64,000 nucleotides of DNA, from positions 124,001 to 188,000 of the forward strand of contig NZ_JAINRD010000007.1 in assembly GCF_020400605.1 (NCBI RefSeq). Direction: 5' to 3'. This stretch comes from Streptomyces aculeolatus. Lineage in GTDB: Bacteria > Actinomycetota > Actinomycetes > Streptomycetales > Streptomycetaceae. Within the stretch, counting starts at the first letter, position 1; every line of letters starts with the position of its first letter. A program made the translations under genes and the position numbers. The notes below the pieces were generated by a model. It made no database searches and was not told the DNA's origin. It was given only the letters and a program-made list of their open reading frames with translations. This document shows, piece after piece, positions 8,784-17,241 of this stretch.

Positions 8784-9062
8784 GCTGACGCGCGGTACCG
8801 CCGGGCCCCCGCCCGGCGCGCCGCGGACGCACGGGGCGTACGGTGCCGATGCCCCGCGCGCTCCGGCGTGCCGCAGCACGCGGGGGCGCGGAGCGCCGCT
8901 CGGCGGCGGGCGCAGCGGGCGGGCGCCGCAGCCGGGCAGCGGAGCAGTCGCAGGGCCGGGACCTCGACCGTACGGCGTACGTACGGCGGGGCCCGGCCCT
9001 TTCTCATGGCACTCTCACAGTGGCCTCAGCCTTTCCCCAACCTCGCGCCATAGCTTCGCCGC
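8784..9062. other. Intergenic region with weak hairpin and a leaderless-type promoter element
   Basis: This 279-base gap contains an inverted repeat GCCGGG/CCCGGC at 8800-8805 and 8812-8817, a possible terminator for the transpeptidase gene but without a T-tract. The middle is GC-rich with repeated CGTACG. Just before the ABC permease a TANNNT hexamer TAGCTT lies at 9051-9056, six bases before the ATG at 9063, where a leaderless transcript would need its -10. No ribosome binding site precedes that ATG. Confidence 0.4.
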
Positions 9063-10517
9063 ATGTTCCTCACCTACCTGCGGCGCGAGTTGCGCCGGCG
9101 CAGAAAGGCCGCACTGGTCGTCGCTCTCGGCCTCGCACTCGGGATCGGCCTCGTCATCACCGTGTCGTCCGTGGCCGCCGGCATGCGCGACGCCCAGGAC
9201 GAAGTCCTGCACTCCCTCTACGGCGTGGGCACCGACCTCACCGTCAGCAAGGAGGCGGACGAGAGCGACGGCGGCCCCCAGTCCTTCCGCATCGGGCCGG
9301 GCAAGGACGGTGAGGACGCCACCAAGACCGACGACCGCCTGATGCCCCTCGGCGGCTTCCAGCACCTCGACGACTCGGTCGTCGGCGAGGTCGAGGCGCA
9401 GGACGGCGTCGACACCGCGGTGGGCGCGCTGGCGCTCAACGACATCGAGTTCAAGGGCGACTTCCAGCAGGGGAAGATCGAGGGCGGCGCCACCGGCCAG
9501 GCGGTCCCCGGCCAGGGCGGCGGAGGCGGCGGCGGGGGCGGCCCGCGGATCGAGGGCGGCGGCGCCGACATCGACGTCGACTCCTTCACCGTCACCGGCC
9601 TCGACGTCACCCAGCAGGACGTCGGCCCGCTGTCCTCGTCGAAGATCAGCGACGGCGAGGCCTTCGGCACGGGCGACACCGACGCCCTCAAGGCGGTCGT
9701 CGACAGCGCGTACGCCAAGGACGAGGGCCTCAAGGTCGGCGACGACGTCACCATCAAGGGCAAGAAGTTCGAGGTCGTCGGCATCGCCACCGCCGACACC
9801 GGCGCCGCCACCGCGAACGTCTACATCCCGCTCGAGCGCGCCCAGCAACTGTCGGACGCCGACCTCCAGGACAAGGTCTCCACCATCTACGTCAAGGCCG
9901 ACAGCTCCGAGGACATCCCCGCGGTCAAGGACGCCATCGACGAGAACGTGGCCGGTGCCAGCGTCACCTCCGCCTCCGACCTCGCCGAGCAGGTCTCCGG
10001 CAACCTCTCCACCGCCTCCAACCTCGCCACCAACATCGGCAAGTGGCTCTCCGTCGTCGTGCTGGTCGCCGCCTTCCTGCTCGCCGGGCTGCTCACGATG
10101 TCCGCCGTCGGCCGGCGGGTGCGGGAGTTCGGCACGCTCAAGGCGCTCGGCTGGCGCAGCGGGCGCGTCGTCCGGCAGGTGATGGGCGAGGCGTTCGTCA
10201 ACGGGATCCTCGGCGGCGTCCTCGGCATCGCCCTCGGCGTCGCCGGCGCGTACCTCGTCACGACCGTCGCCCCGACGCTCGACGCCTCGGTCGGCCCCGG
10301 CTCCGACATGCCCGAGGGCGCCGTGATGCGCGGGCCGAAGGAGATGGTGGACGCGGCGAACTCCACCGTGGAGGTCGCGCTGCAGGCGCCCGTGACCCTG
10401 TCCGTGATCGCCCTGGCCGTCGCGCTCGCGGTCGCCGGCGGGCTGATCGCCGGACTCTTCGGCGGCTGGCGGGCGGCGCGGCTGCGGCCGGCGGACGCGC
10501 TGCGGCGCGTCGAGTAG
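9063..10517 (+). CDS. ABC transporter permease, MacB/FtsX type
   Basis: Membrane subunit of a mechanotransmission-type exporter, 484 residues. Topology: one N-terminal helix (about 17-40), a large extracytoplasmic domain (about 41-320) with a nine-glycine run near 153-161, then three C-terminal helices around 325-350, 375-400 and 445-470. The FtsX core motif VGRRVREFGTLKALGWRSGRV lies after the second helix, and the C-terminus carries GGWRAARLRPADALRRVE, a family hallmark. It pairs with the ATPase 51 bases downstream. No ribosome site is seen before the ATG, but a -10-like TAGCTT lies six bases upstream, so a leaderless message is plausible. The substrate is unknown; relatives export peptides or lipids or control cell-wall enzymes. 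Confidence 0.92.
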   Translation: MFLTYLRRELRRRRKAALVVALGLALGIGLVITVSSVAAGMRDAQDEVLHSLYGVGTDLTVSKEADESDGGPQSFRIGPGKDGEDATKTDDRLMPLGGFQHLDDSVVGEVEAQDGVDTAVGALALNDIEFKGDFQQGKIEGGATGQAVPGQGGGGGGGGGPRIEGGGADIDVDSFTVTGLDVTQQDVGPLSSSKISDGEAFGTGDTDALKAVVDSAYAKDEGLKVGDDVTIKGKKFEVVGIATADTGAATANVYIPLERAQQLSDADLQDKVSTIYVKADSSEDIPAVKDAIDENVAGASVTSASDLAEQVSGNLSTASNLATNIGKWLSVVVLVAAFLLAGLLTMSAVGRRVREFGTLKALGWRSGRVVRQVMGEAFVNGILGGVLGIALGVAGAYLVTTVAPTLDASVGPGSDMPEGAVMRGPKEMVDAANSTVEVALQAPVTLSVIALAVALAVAGGLIAGLFGGWRAARLRPADALRRVE

Positions 10518-10568
10518 CCCCGCCCTCCCCCGACCACCTCACCCCCGCGGCACCCAGGAGTTGACACG

Positions 10569-11255
10569 ATGTACCAGCTCACCGGCGTCACCAAGCGCTA
10601 CCAGCGCGGCAAGGAGGCCATCGACGCCCTCGCCGGCGTCGACCTCACCATCGCCGACGGCGACCAGCTCGTCGTCCGCGGCCCGACCGGCGGCGGCAAG
10701 TCGACGCTGCTGCAACTGCTCGGCGGCCTCGACCGCGCGACCTCCGGCACCGTCAGCCTCGACGGCACCGACCTCGGCGGGCTCAGCGAGGCCGCGCTGA
10801 CGCGGGTACGGGCCGCGACCATCGGCTTCGTCTTCCAGAGCTTCAACCTCATCCCCACGCTCAGCGCGCAGGAGAACGTCGAGACGGCGCTCGTACCGCT
10901 CGGCGTGAAGGCGACCGAGCGCGCCAAGCGGGCGGCGGAGGCGCTGGAGTCCGTGGGGCTCGCCGAGCGGCTGACGCACCTGCCGGGCGAGCTGTCCGGC
11001 GGTCAGCAGCAGCGCGTGGCCATCGCCCGGGCGCTGGTGAAGCAGCCGAAGGTGCTGCTGGCCGACGAGCCGACCGGCAACCTCGACGAGGACACCCGGG
11101 ACGACATCGTGGCGCTGCTGGAAGGGCTGTGGAAGGAGCTGGGGCTGACGTACGTGCTCGTCACGCACGACAGCTCGATCGCCAGGCGGGCACCGCGGCT
11201 GGCGGTGATCAAGAAGGGCCGGCTGAAGGTCACGGAGCGGGAGAAGGCGGCGTAG
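10569..11255 (+). CDS. ABC transporter ATP-binding protein, MacB/LolD type
   Basis: Energises the adjacent FtsX-like permease. The 228 residues form a standard ABC domain: Walker A GPTGGGKST near residue 40, Q-loop FVFQSFNLIPTL, signature LSGGQQQRVAIARAL, Walker B VLLADEPTGNLD and switch VTHD. This arrangement is characteristic of MacB/LolD/FtsE-like ATPases. The ATG at 10569 has AGGAG at 10557-10561. The spacing of 51 bases to the permease stop and the same orientation indicate an operon. A perfect hairpin at 11294-11329 probably ends the transcript. Confidence 0.95.
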   Translation: MYQLTGVTKRYQRGKEAIDALAGVDLTIADGDQLVVRGPTGGGKSTLLQLLGGLDRATSGTVSLDGTDLGGLSEAALTRVRAATIGFVFQSFNLIPTLSAQENVETALVPLGVKATERAKRAAEALESVGLAERLTHLPGELSGGQQQRVAIARALVKQPKVLLADEPTGNLDEDTRDDIVALLEGLWKELGLTYVLVTHDSSIARRAPRLAVIKKGRLKVTEREKAA

Positions 11256-11293
11256 CGCCTCCGGAGCACGGGGGCACGGGGGATACGGGGGAA

Positions 11294-11329
11294 GGGCGCG
11301 TACGGGCGTGGCGGTGCCCGTACGCGCCC
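11294..11329. terminator. Hairpin between convergent ABC ATPase gene and hypothetical gene
   Basis: Perfect 14-base arms, left 11294-11307 (GGGCGCGTACGGGC) and right 11316-11329, with an 8-base loop. No T-tract follows on either strand. Position between convergent genes fits a bidirectional terminator. Confidence 0.6.
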
Positions 11330-11390
11330 CTGCGCGCTCTGTGTGCGTCGTACGGCGGCGGTGGCGCCGGCCCGCGCGGCGGCGGGAGCC

Positions 11391-12074
11391 TCAGCGGCGG
11401 CGCGGTGAGGCCAGCAGGTACATCCCGCCGTCGCGCTCGGGGTGTTCGGAGACCTGCCACCCAGCCGCCTCCAGCACCCCCGCCGCGCGCACCAGCTCGC
11501 GCAGTGCCGGTCCGGGGCGCCAGTCGACCCGTACCGCCTCCGGCTGGTGCTCGGCGGGAGCGACGGCGTAGCCGCCGGTCCCGGGAGTCGCCGGGGGCAG
11601 TTCCGCGGCTTCCAGCGCGAGGGCCACGGCGGGTGCCAGGTGCGTACGCTCCCAGGCGCACGGCACGTCGGTGGCGCCGTCGGCGTTGGTGAGCCGGCGC
11701 AGCTCGCCGAGGCCCTCCCAGGCGCTGCGCACCTCGCGGGCGCGCGCGGCGCTGTCGGCCGGCGCGGGCCCGCCCCCGGTACGGGCCGCGAACACGCCCG
11801 GCTCGGCCGGTCCCCGGCCGCCCGCCGCCTCCCCGCCGGCGGCTTCGGCGGCTGCGGCCGCTTCCGCGGCATCGGCCTCGGCGAGCAGCCGGCCGCGCAG
11901 CTCCCGCCCGGCGGGGGTGAGGTAGTGCCGGTGCGGCGGGCGCGGATGCCGAACCGCGAAACCGCCGTCCACCAGCCCTTCCAGCACGCGCTCGCTCGCG
12001 TGCACCAGCCCGGTCGAGGCGTCGGCCGCGGCCACGGCCCGGCGCCGGGCGGGCGTCAACTTGGCGGTGCTCAT
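11391..12074 (-). CDS. Hypothetical protein with winged-helix-like N-terminus
   Basis: The 227-residue product is of unknown function. Residues about 5-60 resemble a winged-helix reading unit: SERVLEGLVDGGFAVRH followed by YLTPAGRELR, a strand-turn pattern common in MarR/PadR-like proteins. A Glu/Ala-rich segment follows (about 62-95) and is likely a helix or linker. The C-terminal half contains CAWERTHLAPAVALALEAAE and a final region AAGWQVSEHPERDGGMYLLASP that looks like a compact alpha-beta unit. Codon use is that of a normal host gene. ATG at 12072-12074. It is divergent from the oxidoreductase at 12274 and convergent with the ABC operon. DNA binding is inferred only from the pattern. Confidence 0.7.
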   Translation of the reverse strand: MSTAKLTPARRRAVAAADASTGLVHASERVLEGLVDGGFAVRHPRPPHRHYLTPAGRELRGRLLAEADAAEAAAAAEAAGGEAAGGRGPAEPGVFAARTGGGPAPADSAARAREVRSAWEGLGELRRLTNADGATDVPCAWERTHLAPAVALALEAAELPPATPGTGGYAVAPAEHQPEAVRVDWRPGPALRELVRAAGVLEAAGWQVSEHPERDGGMYLLASPRRR

Positions 12075-12273
12075 GGCACTACGGTACGCAGTCGCCGCCG
12101 ACCCCTTCCGGGTACGGTCCGGCTCTTTCGGCGACGGCCCTCAGCCGCCCTGCGAAGGCCCCCTGACCGCCCGTTACTCCCCTGGGAGTAAGAAAGTTGA
12201 CTCCTTGGGACGGACGACCGGCACAGGCCCGCACAGTCAGACTGGGTGGGAAGCGACGAGGAGGCCGCCCACC

Positions 12274-13173
12274 ATGCGCATCAGCATCAACGTCACCGAC
12301 TTCTCCTGGCCCGGCGGCCCCACGGCCCTCGCGCCCGCGCTCGCCGAGGTCGCCGGCGCGGCGGACGTGGCGGGCGTGGACACCGTGTGGGTCGGTGACC
12401 ACCTGCTGCAGGCCGACCCCACGTGCACGCCGGACGAGCCGGTGCTGGAGGCGTACACCACCCTCGGCTACCTGGCCGCGCGCACCGAGAACGTCCGCAT
12501 CGGCACCATGGTCACCGGCGTCACGTACCGCCCGCCCGCCCTGCTGGTGAAGGCCGTCACCACCCTCGACGTGCTCTCCGGCGGCCGCGCCTGGCTCGGC
12601 CTCGGCGCCGGCTACCGCGAGGACGAGGCGTACGCCATGGGCCTGACCCTGCCGCCCGCGGTCGAGCGGGTCGAGCGGATGGAGGAGACGCTGCGGCTGG
12701 CGCAGCAGATGTGGGCGGGCGACACCGGCGCGTTCGACGGGCGGCACTTCACGCTGGACTACCCCGTGTGCAGCCCGCAGCCGGTGCAGCGGCCGCGGCC
12801 CGCGGTGCTCGTCGGCGGCGTGGGCGACGGGCCGATGCTGCGGCTGGCCGCGCTCTACGGGGACGCCTGCAACTTCTTCGACGTGCCGGACGGCGGCCGG
12901 ACGCTGCGCCGCGAACTGGACGTGCTCCAGGACCACTGCGCGACGGCGGGGCGGCCCTACTGGGAGGTGGAGAAGACGGTCACCGCCCGGATGGAGCCCG
13001 AGGAGCCGGCGGAGGCGGTGGCGGAGCGGTGCGAGGCGTTCGCCGAGTACGGGATCGAGCACGTGGTGTTCACCGCCGTCGGGCCGTGGACGCCGCAGGC
13101 GGTCGAGGCGGTGGGCGAGGCGGTGCCGGTGGTGGCGCAGATCAGGCCGAACAGCGAGGTGGGCGTGTGGTGA
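12274..13173 (+). CDS. LLM-class F420-dependent oxidoreductase
   Basis: A luciferase-like TIM-barrel oxidoreductase of 299 residues, probably using coenzyme F420. The N-terminal strand MRISINVTDFSWPGG, then VDTVWVGDHLLQ, a cofactor-side block ENVRIGTMVTGVTYRPPALL, VTTLDVLSGGRAWLGLGAGYREDE, and FDGRHFTLDYPVCSPQPVQ are all family blocks. Use of F420 rather than FMN is a family inference. ATG at 12274 has GAGGAGG at 12258-12264, which decides the start over upstream in-frame codons. It is divergent from a winged-helix-like protein that could regulate it. The substrate is unknown. Confidence 0.9.
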   Translation: MRISINVTDFSWPGGPTALAPALAEVAGAADVAGVDTVWVGDHLLQADPTCTPDEPVLEAYTTLGYLAARTENVRIGTMVTGVTYRPPALLVKAVTTLDVLSGGRAWLGLGAGYREDEAYAMGLTLPPAVERVERMEETLRLAQQMWAGDTGAFDGRHFTLDYPVCSPQPVQRPRPAVLVGGVGDGPMLRLAALYGDACNFFDVPDGGRTLRRELDVLQDHCATAGRPYWEVEKTVTARMEPEEPAEAVAERCEAFAEYGIEHVVFTAVGPWTPQAVEAVGEAVPVVAQIRPNSEVGVW

Positions 13174-13179
13174 GGGGGA

Positions 13180-13197
13180 CCCGGGGCCGAGCCCGGG
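13180..13197. terminator. Short CCCGGG hairpin between convergent genes
   Basis: CCCGGG occurs at 13180-13185 and again at 13192-13197, and because it is self-complementary the two can pair with a six-base loop. It lies in the 33-base gap between the oxidoreductase and methyltransferase stop codons. There is no T-tract. Confidence 0.35.
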
Positions 13198-13206
13198 GGC
13201 GGGGCG

Positions 13207-13968
13207 TCAGGAGCGGCGGAAGGTGACCACCGTCCCGGGCGACACCCGGGCCGGCGCCTGCGGGTCCGCGGCCACCCGGCGCGCCAACTCCGCGAAGCCC
13301 GCCTCGATGTCGGCCTCCGGCATGTGCTCGAAGATCGAGAACGCCCGCGTACGCAACCGGGCCAGCGCCCCCGCGTACGTACCGGGTGCCGGCAGCGCGA
13401 CCTCACCCACGGATCCCAGCTCCCACCCCGCCGCCTCGAAGGTACCGCGCAGCGCCGACAGCGGCTCGTAGAGCGCGGCGAGGACCTCGCGCCCGCGGGG
13501 GAAGGCGTCGAGATACCACAAGTCGGGCAGCGAGTCGGTGAGTTCGGTACGCAGCAGCAGGGTGCCGCCGGGCCGTAGCACGCGGTGCAGCTCGCGGGCG
13601 CCGGCGTGCTTGTCCCGTACGTGGTGCCACACGAGGAAGCCCAGCGCGAAGTCGACCGCCCCGTCCGGCAGCGGCAGCGCCTCCGCCCGCCCCGGGACGT
13701 AACTGACCTGGGGGTGCGCCGCGTACGCGACGGCCTGCTCGCGCATCCGCGCCGACGGCTCGACGCCGGTGACCGGGCCGCCGAACTCCCCGGCGAGCAG
13801 CGGCGTGAACCGCCCGGTGCCGGACCCGAGGTCCAGCCCGCGCAGCGGGCGGGCGGCGGGCAGGCGGGCGGCGAAGGCGCGGGACCAGGCGGTGCGCTGC
13901 GCGTCGGTGAGGGCGCGGCCTGCGGCGTAGGTGCGGTGGAGGCGGTCGTCGTAGTCCACGGGACGCAT
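13207..13968 (-). CDS. Class I SAM-dependent methyltransferase
   Basis: A 253-residue Rossmann-fold methyltransferase. Motif I LRGLDLGSGTGRFTPLL lies near residue 43, an acidic second-strand loop GVEPSARM follows, then the post-II block LPLPDGAVDFALGFLVWHHV and the post-III block ELHRVLRPGGTLLLRTEL. This is the Methyltransf_11 layout used for small molecules, for example UbiE-like enzymes. The N-terminus MRPVDYDDRLHRTYAAGR is typical of Streptomyces members of the group. ATG at 13966-13968. It is divergent from an AraC-type regulator 100 bases away. The substrate is not predictable. Confidence 0.9.
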   Translation of the reverse strand: MRPVDYDDRLHRTYAAGRALTDAQRTAWSRAFAARLPAARPLRGLDLGSGTGRFTPLLAGEFGGPVTGVEPSARMREQAVAYAAHPQVSYVPGRAEALPLPDGAVDFALGFLVWHHVRDKHAGARELHRVLRPGGTLLLRTELTDSLPDLWYLDAFPRGREVLAALYEPLSALRGTFEAAGWELGSVGEVALPAPGTYAGALARLRTRAFSIFEHMPEADIEAGFAELARRVAADPQAPARVSPGTVVTFRRS

Positions 13969-14068
13969 GCCCGATTCCTACCCGGCGGCGGTTCCCTTCG
14001 TGCAATTCCGCTTCGGCCGGTCGACGGGCGCGGGAGGCCCTGGCCGCCACGCGCTAGTGTGGCCAGCC

Positions 14069-14950
14069 ATGTCGCTGAACGGCCCCGCCCCGCCCTCCGT
14101 TTCCGCGTCCGCCTCTCCCTCCGCGCCGCCTGCCGCCTCCCCGCCCGCGCCCGCGTCCGCTTCCGGTACGGGCGGCGGCGCCGTGCTCGTGGCCGGCCTC
14201 GCGACGGCGGGCGGCGGCAGGTGGCACGGCCGGCACCGCCATCCGGTGCCGCAGCTGGCGTGGGCGAGGAGCGGGGTCCTGATGGTGCGGGCGCTGGGCC
14301 GCACATGGGTGCTGCCGACGGCGACGGCGCTGTGGATCCCCCCGGGCGTGGGCCACGCCACGGGCACGGCGGGCACGACGGAGCCGCGTGCGCTGTACGT
14401 CAGGCAGCCCGGCCCGGCCGCCCTGGGAGCCCCGGCCGGACCGGACGCCCCGGACGCCCCCGCCGGTCCGGGGTGGACGGACCCGACCGTCGTGGCGGTG
14501 ACCCCGCTGCTGCGTGCCCTGTTCGACCACCTCGCCGACGACGCCCCCGCCCCGCCCGCCCGCGCCCGCGCGGAGGCCGTGCTCCTCGACCAGCTCACCC
14601 CCGTCACCGCGACGTCCGTCGTGGCGCCCATGCCCCACGACCCCCGCCCCCGCGCCGTCGCCGAGGCCCTGCGCGACACCCCCGCCGACGCCCGCACGCT
14701 CGCGGAGTGGTCCCCGTACGCCGGCGCGGCCCCCCGCACGCTGGCGCGCCTCTTCGTCGCCGAGACGGGCATGCCCTTCGGCCGCTGGCGTACGCACCTG
14801 CGGCTCCAGGCGTCCCTGCCGCTGCTGGCCTCGGGCGCCACGGTGGCCACCGCGGCCCGCCACGTCGGCTACGCCTCGCCGAGCGCGTTCGTCGCCGCGT
14901 TCCACCGCACCGTGGGGGCACCGCCGGGCACGTACTTCCCGCGCGACTGA
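14069..14950 (+). CDS. AraC-family regulator with cupin-like sensor
   Basis: Transcription factor of 293 residues. A Ser/Pro/Ala-rich N-terminus (about 1-45) precedes a cupin-like sensor with WHGRHRHPVPQLAW and WIPPGVGHATG, the His-bearing strand patterns of the AraC sensor. The C-terminal domain (about 190-290) has two helix-turn-helix units: LAEWSPYAGAAPRTLARLF and TAARHVGYASPSAFVAAF, ending with the family signature. The ATG at 14069 lacks a ribosome site; TAGTGT at 14055-14060 sits eight bases upstream, as for a leaderless message. An in-frame start at 13967 overlaps the divergent methyltransferase promoter and is less likely. Ligand and targets are unknown. Confidence 0.85.
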   Translation: MSLNGPAPPSVSASASPSAPPAASPPAPASASGTGGGAVLVAGLATAGGGRWHGRHRHPVPQLAWARSGVLMVRALGRTWVLPTATALWIPPGVGHATGTAGTTEPRALYVRQPGPAALGAPAGPDAPDAPAGPGWTDPTVVAVTPLLRALFDHLADDAPAPPARARAEAVLLDQLTPVTATSVVAPMPHDPRPRAVAEALRDTPADARTLAEWSPYAGAAPRTLARLFVAETGMPFGRWRTHLRLQASLPLLASGATVATAARHVGYASPSAFVAAFHRTVGAPPGTYFPRD

Positions 14951-15025
14951 GGAACGGCGGAGGGGACTCCCGCAGCCCGCCCGCCACTCCACCGCCCCGC
15001 CCCGCAACCTGCGTACCGTGTCCCC

Positions 15026-15982
15026 GTGTCAGCCACCCGACTCCGCCGCGCCGCCGTCCTCGTACTCGAAGGCGCCAAACCCCTCGACGCCGGCATCCCC
15101 GCGCAGGTCTTCAGCACCCGCCGGAGCATGCCGTACGAGGTGCGCGTGTGCGGCGCCGCGCCGGGCCTGGTCGCCGGCGGCGACGGGCTCTCGTACCACG
15201 TCGCGCACGGCCTCGACGCGCTCGACTGGGCCGACATCGTCTTCGTGCCCGGCTACCGCTTTCCCGACCGCGACGACCCGCCGGCCGCCGTCACCGAGGC
15301 CCTGATCGCCGCCCACCGCCGCGGCGCCCGCCTCGCCGCCATCTCGACCGGCGCCTTCGCCCTCGCCGCCACCGGCCTTCTCGACGGCCGCCGCGCCACC
15401 ACCCACTGGCACTACACGCGCGCGCTCGCCGCCAAGCACCCGGAGGTACGGGTCGACGAGAACGTGCTCTTCGTCGACGAGGGCAGCGTGCTGACCTCCG
15501 CAGGCGCCGCCTCCGGCATCGACCTGTGCCTGCACATCCTGCGCGGCGACCTCGGCGTGGCCGCGTCCAACCACGCCGCCCGGCGCCTGGTGGCGGCCCC
15601 GTACCGCAGCGGGGGCCAGGCGCAGTACGTGCCGCGCAGCGTGCCGGAGCCGCTCGGCGAGCGGTTCGCCGCGACCCGGGAGTGGGCGCTGCACCGGCTC
15701 GGCGAGCCGCTGACCCTGGAGGCGCTGGCACGGCACGCGGGGGTGTCGACGCGCACGTTCTCGCGGCGCTTCGCGGACGACACGGGGTACACGCCGATGC
15801 AGTGGATCATGCGGGCGCGGATCGACGTGGCGCGCGAGTTGCTGGAGCGCTCGGAGCAGAGCGTCGAGCAGATCGCGGACCGCGTGGGCCTCGGTACGGG
15901 CGCGAACCTGCGGCTGCACTTCCAGCGGATCCTGGGGACGACGCCGAGCGAGTACCGGCGGACGTTCGCGCGCGGCGAATAG
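15026..15982 (+). CDS. GlxA-family AraC regulator with DJ-1/PfpI domain
   Basis: A 318-residue regulator with an N-terminal DJ-1/PfpI (class I amidotransferase-like) domain over about 5-190 and a C-terminal AraC domain over about 210-318. The nucleophile-elbow position reads AISTGAFALAATGLLDGRRATTHW, with Thr/Gly in place of the usual Cys, so enzymatic activity is unlikely. The DNA-binding part includes LEALARHAGVSTRTFSRRF and IADRVGLGTGANLRLHF. GTG start at 15026. It follows the AraC gene on the same strand by 75 bases. A second GlxA-type regulator lies at 59298-60272. Confidence 0.9.
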   Translation: MSATRLRRAAVLVLEGAKPLDAGIPAQVFSTRRSMPYEVRVCGAAPGLVAGGDGLSYHVAHGLDALDWADIVFVPGYRFPDRDDPPAAVTEALIAAHRRGARLAAISTGAFALAATGLLDGRRATTHWHYTRALAAKHPEVRVDENVLFVDEGSVLTSAGAASGIDLCLHILRGDLGVAASNHAARRLVAAPYRSGGQAQYVPRSVPEPLGERFAATREWALHRLGEPLTLEALARHAGVSTRTFSRRFADDTGYTPMQWIMRARIDVARELLERSEQSVEQIADRVGLGTGANLRLHFQRILGTTPSEYRRTFARGE

Positions 15983-16069
15983 GCCCGGGAGGCTGGCGAG
16001 ATCCTTGCGGAGTGTGGCACCCGGGCCGCTGTCAGCGGGCCGGACGGCGGGCGAACCTACTGGTAACGC

Positions 16070-16111
16070 GCAGAAAGCTGCAGGAGAGCCGCAGGAAGCC
16101 GCAGGAAAGCC
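16070..16111 (+). repeat. Short tandem repeats in the gap leader
   Basis: Four consecutive 10-11 base units, GCAGAAAGCT, GCAGGAGAGCC, GCAGGAAGCC and GCAGGAAAGCC, run into a partial fifth. Each GCAGGA is Shine-Dalgarno-like. The array ends about 26 bases before the ATG of the downstream GAPDH gene, whose own ribosome site is GGAAGG at 16122-16127. It could be slippage-prone sequence or a translational standby region; neither is proven. Confidence 0.6.
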
Positions 16112-16137
16112 GCAGCCACCCGGAAGGCAGGACGACC

Positions 16138-17136
16138 ATGACCCGCATCGCCATCAACGGATTCGGCCGCATCGGCCGCAACGTACTCCGCGCGCTGCTG
16201 GAACGCGACAGCAGCCTCGACGTCGTCGCCGTCAACGACCTCGCCGAACCCGCCACCCTCGCGCGGCTCCTCGCCTACGACACCACCGCCGGCCGCCTCG
16301 GCCGCCCGGTCACGGCGGACGGCGACACCCTCGTCGTGGACGGCCGCCGCATCAAGGTGCTCGCCGAGCGGGAGCCGGCGAAGCTGCCGTGGGCCGAACT
16401 CGGCGTGGACGTCGTCCTCGAAGCCACCGGCCGCTTCACCGCGGCGACCGCGGCCCGCGTGCACCTCGACGCCGGCGCGCGCAAGGTCCTCGTCAGCGCC
16501 CCCTCCGCCGGCGCGGACGTCACCCTCGCGCCGGGCGTGAACACCGAGGCGTACGACCCGCAGGCCCACACCATCGTCTCGAACGCCTCCTGCACCACCA
16601 ACGCGCTCGCCCCGCTGGCCGCCGTACTCGACGAACTCGCCGGCATCGAGCACGGCTTCATGACCACCGTGCACGCCTACACCCAGGAGCAGAACCTCCA
16701 GGACGGCCCCCACCGCGACGCCCGCCGCGCCCGCGCCGCCGCCGTCAACATCGTCCCCACCACCACGGGCGCCGCCAAGGCCATCGGCCTCGTACTCCCC
16801 GGGCTGGACGGCAGACTGTCCGGCGACTCGATCCGCGTCCCGGTCCCGGTCGGCTCGATCGTCGAACTCAACACCACCGTCACCCGCGACGTCACCCGCG
16901 AAGCCGTCCTCGACGCCTACCGCACGGCAGCCGAAGGGCGCCTCGCCGGCATCCTCGAATACTCCGAAGACCCCCTCGTCTCGGCCGACATCACCGGCAA
17001 CCCCCACTCCGCGATCTTCGACTCGGCCCTCACCCGCGTCGACGGCCGCCACGTCAAGGTGGTCGCCTGGTACGACAACGAATGGGGCTTCTCCCACCGG
17101 GTCATCGACACCCTCGAACTCCTCACCACCACCTGA
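16138..17136 (+). CDS. gap: Glyceraldehyde-3-phosphate dehydrogenase, probable secondary isozyme
   Basis: Converts glyceraldehyde-3-phosphate, NAD+ and phosphate to 1,3-bisphosphoglycerate. The 332 residues match family size. Cofactor fold NGFGRIGRNVLRALLE at the N-terminus, with NDL after the second strand favouring NAD. The active site SNASCTTN carries the catalytic Cys and HAYTQEQ the catalytic His. The substrate loop TGAAKAIGLVLPGLDG and the C-terminal WYDNEWGFSHR are intact. ATG at 16138 has GGAAGG eleven bases upstream. It stands alone and is not next to pgk or tpi, so it is likely a second copy beside the main glycolytic gap gene; the isozyme role is inferred from context. Confidence 0.94.
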   Translation: MTRIAINGFGRIGRNVLRALLERDSSLDVVAVNDLAEPATLARLLAYDTTAGRLGRPVTADGDTLVVDGRRIKVLAEREPAKLPWAELGVDVVLEATGRFTAATAARVHLDAGARKVLVSAPSAGADVTLAPGVNTEAYDPQAHTIVSNASCTTNALAPLAAVLDELAGIEHGFMTTVHAYTQEQNLQDGPHRDARRARAAAVNIVPTTTGAAKAIGLVLPGLDGRLSGDSIRVPVPVGSIVELNTTVTRDVTREAVLDAYRTAAEGRLAGILEYSEDPLVSADITGNPHSAIFDSALTRVDGRHVKVVAWYDNEWGFSHRVIDTLELLTTT

Positions 17137-17160
17137 CGCCGCTCGGGGGCCCGCATCCGG

Positions 17161-17179
17161 GACGGGTCAGGGTCCCGTC
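17161..17179 (+). terminator. Hairpin after gap
   Basis: GACGGG at 17161-17166 pairs with CCCGTC at 17174-17179 across a seven-base loop, 25 bases after the gap stop codon. There is no T-run. It lies within a stretch of several overlapping G-rich repeats. Confidence 0.4.
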
Positions 17180-17241
17180 GGGGACCGCTCGGGGGAGTTC
17201 CCCGATGCCCGGGGGCGGGCCCGCGCGGCAGAGTCGGCCGC

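Noticed and set aside
10679..10710. Non-canonical Walker A (GPTGGGKST) in the MacB-like ATPase as an anomaly
   Set aside because: It still fits GxxGxGK(S/T), so no loss of function is implied.
13585..17136. A 1183-residue plus-strand frame ending in GAPDH
   Set aside because: Only the part from 16138 is GAPDH. The earlier part runs antisense or out of frame to the methyltransferase and AraC genes.
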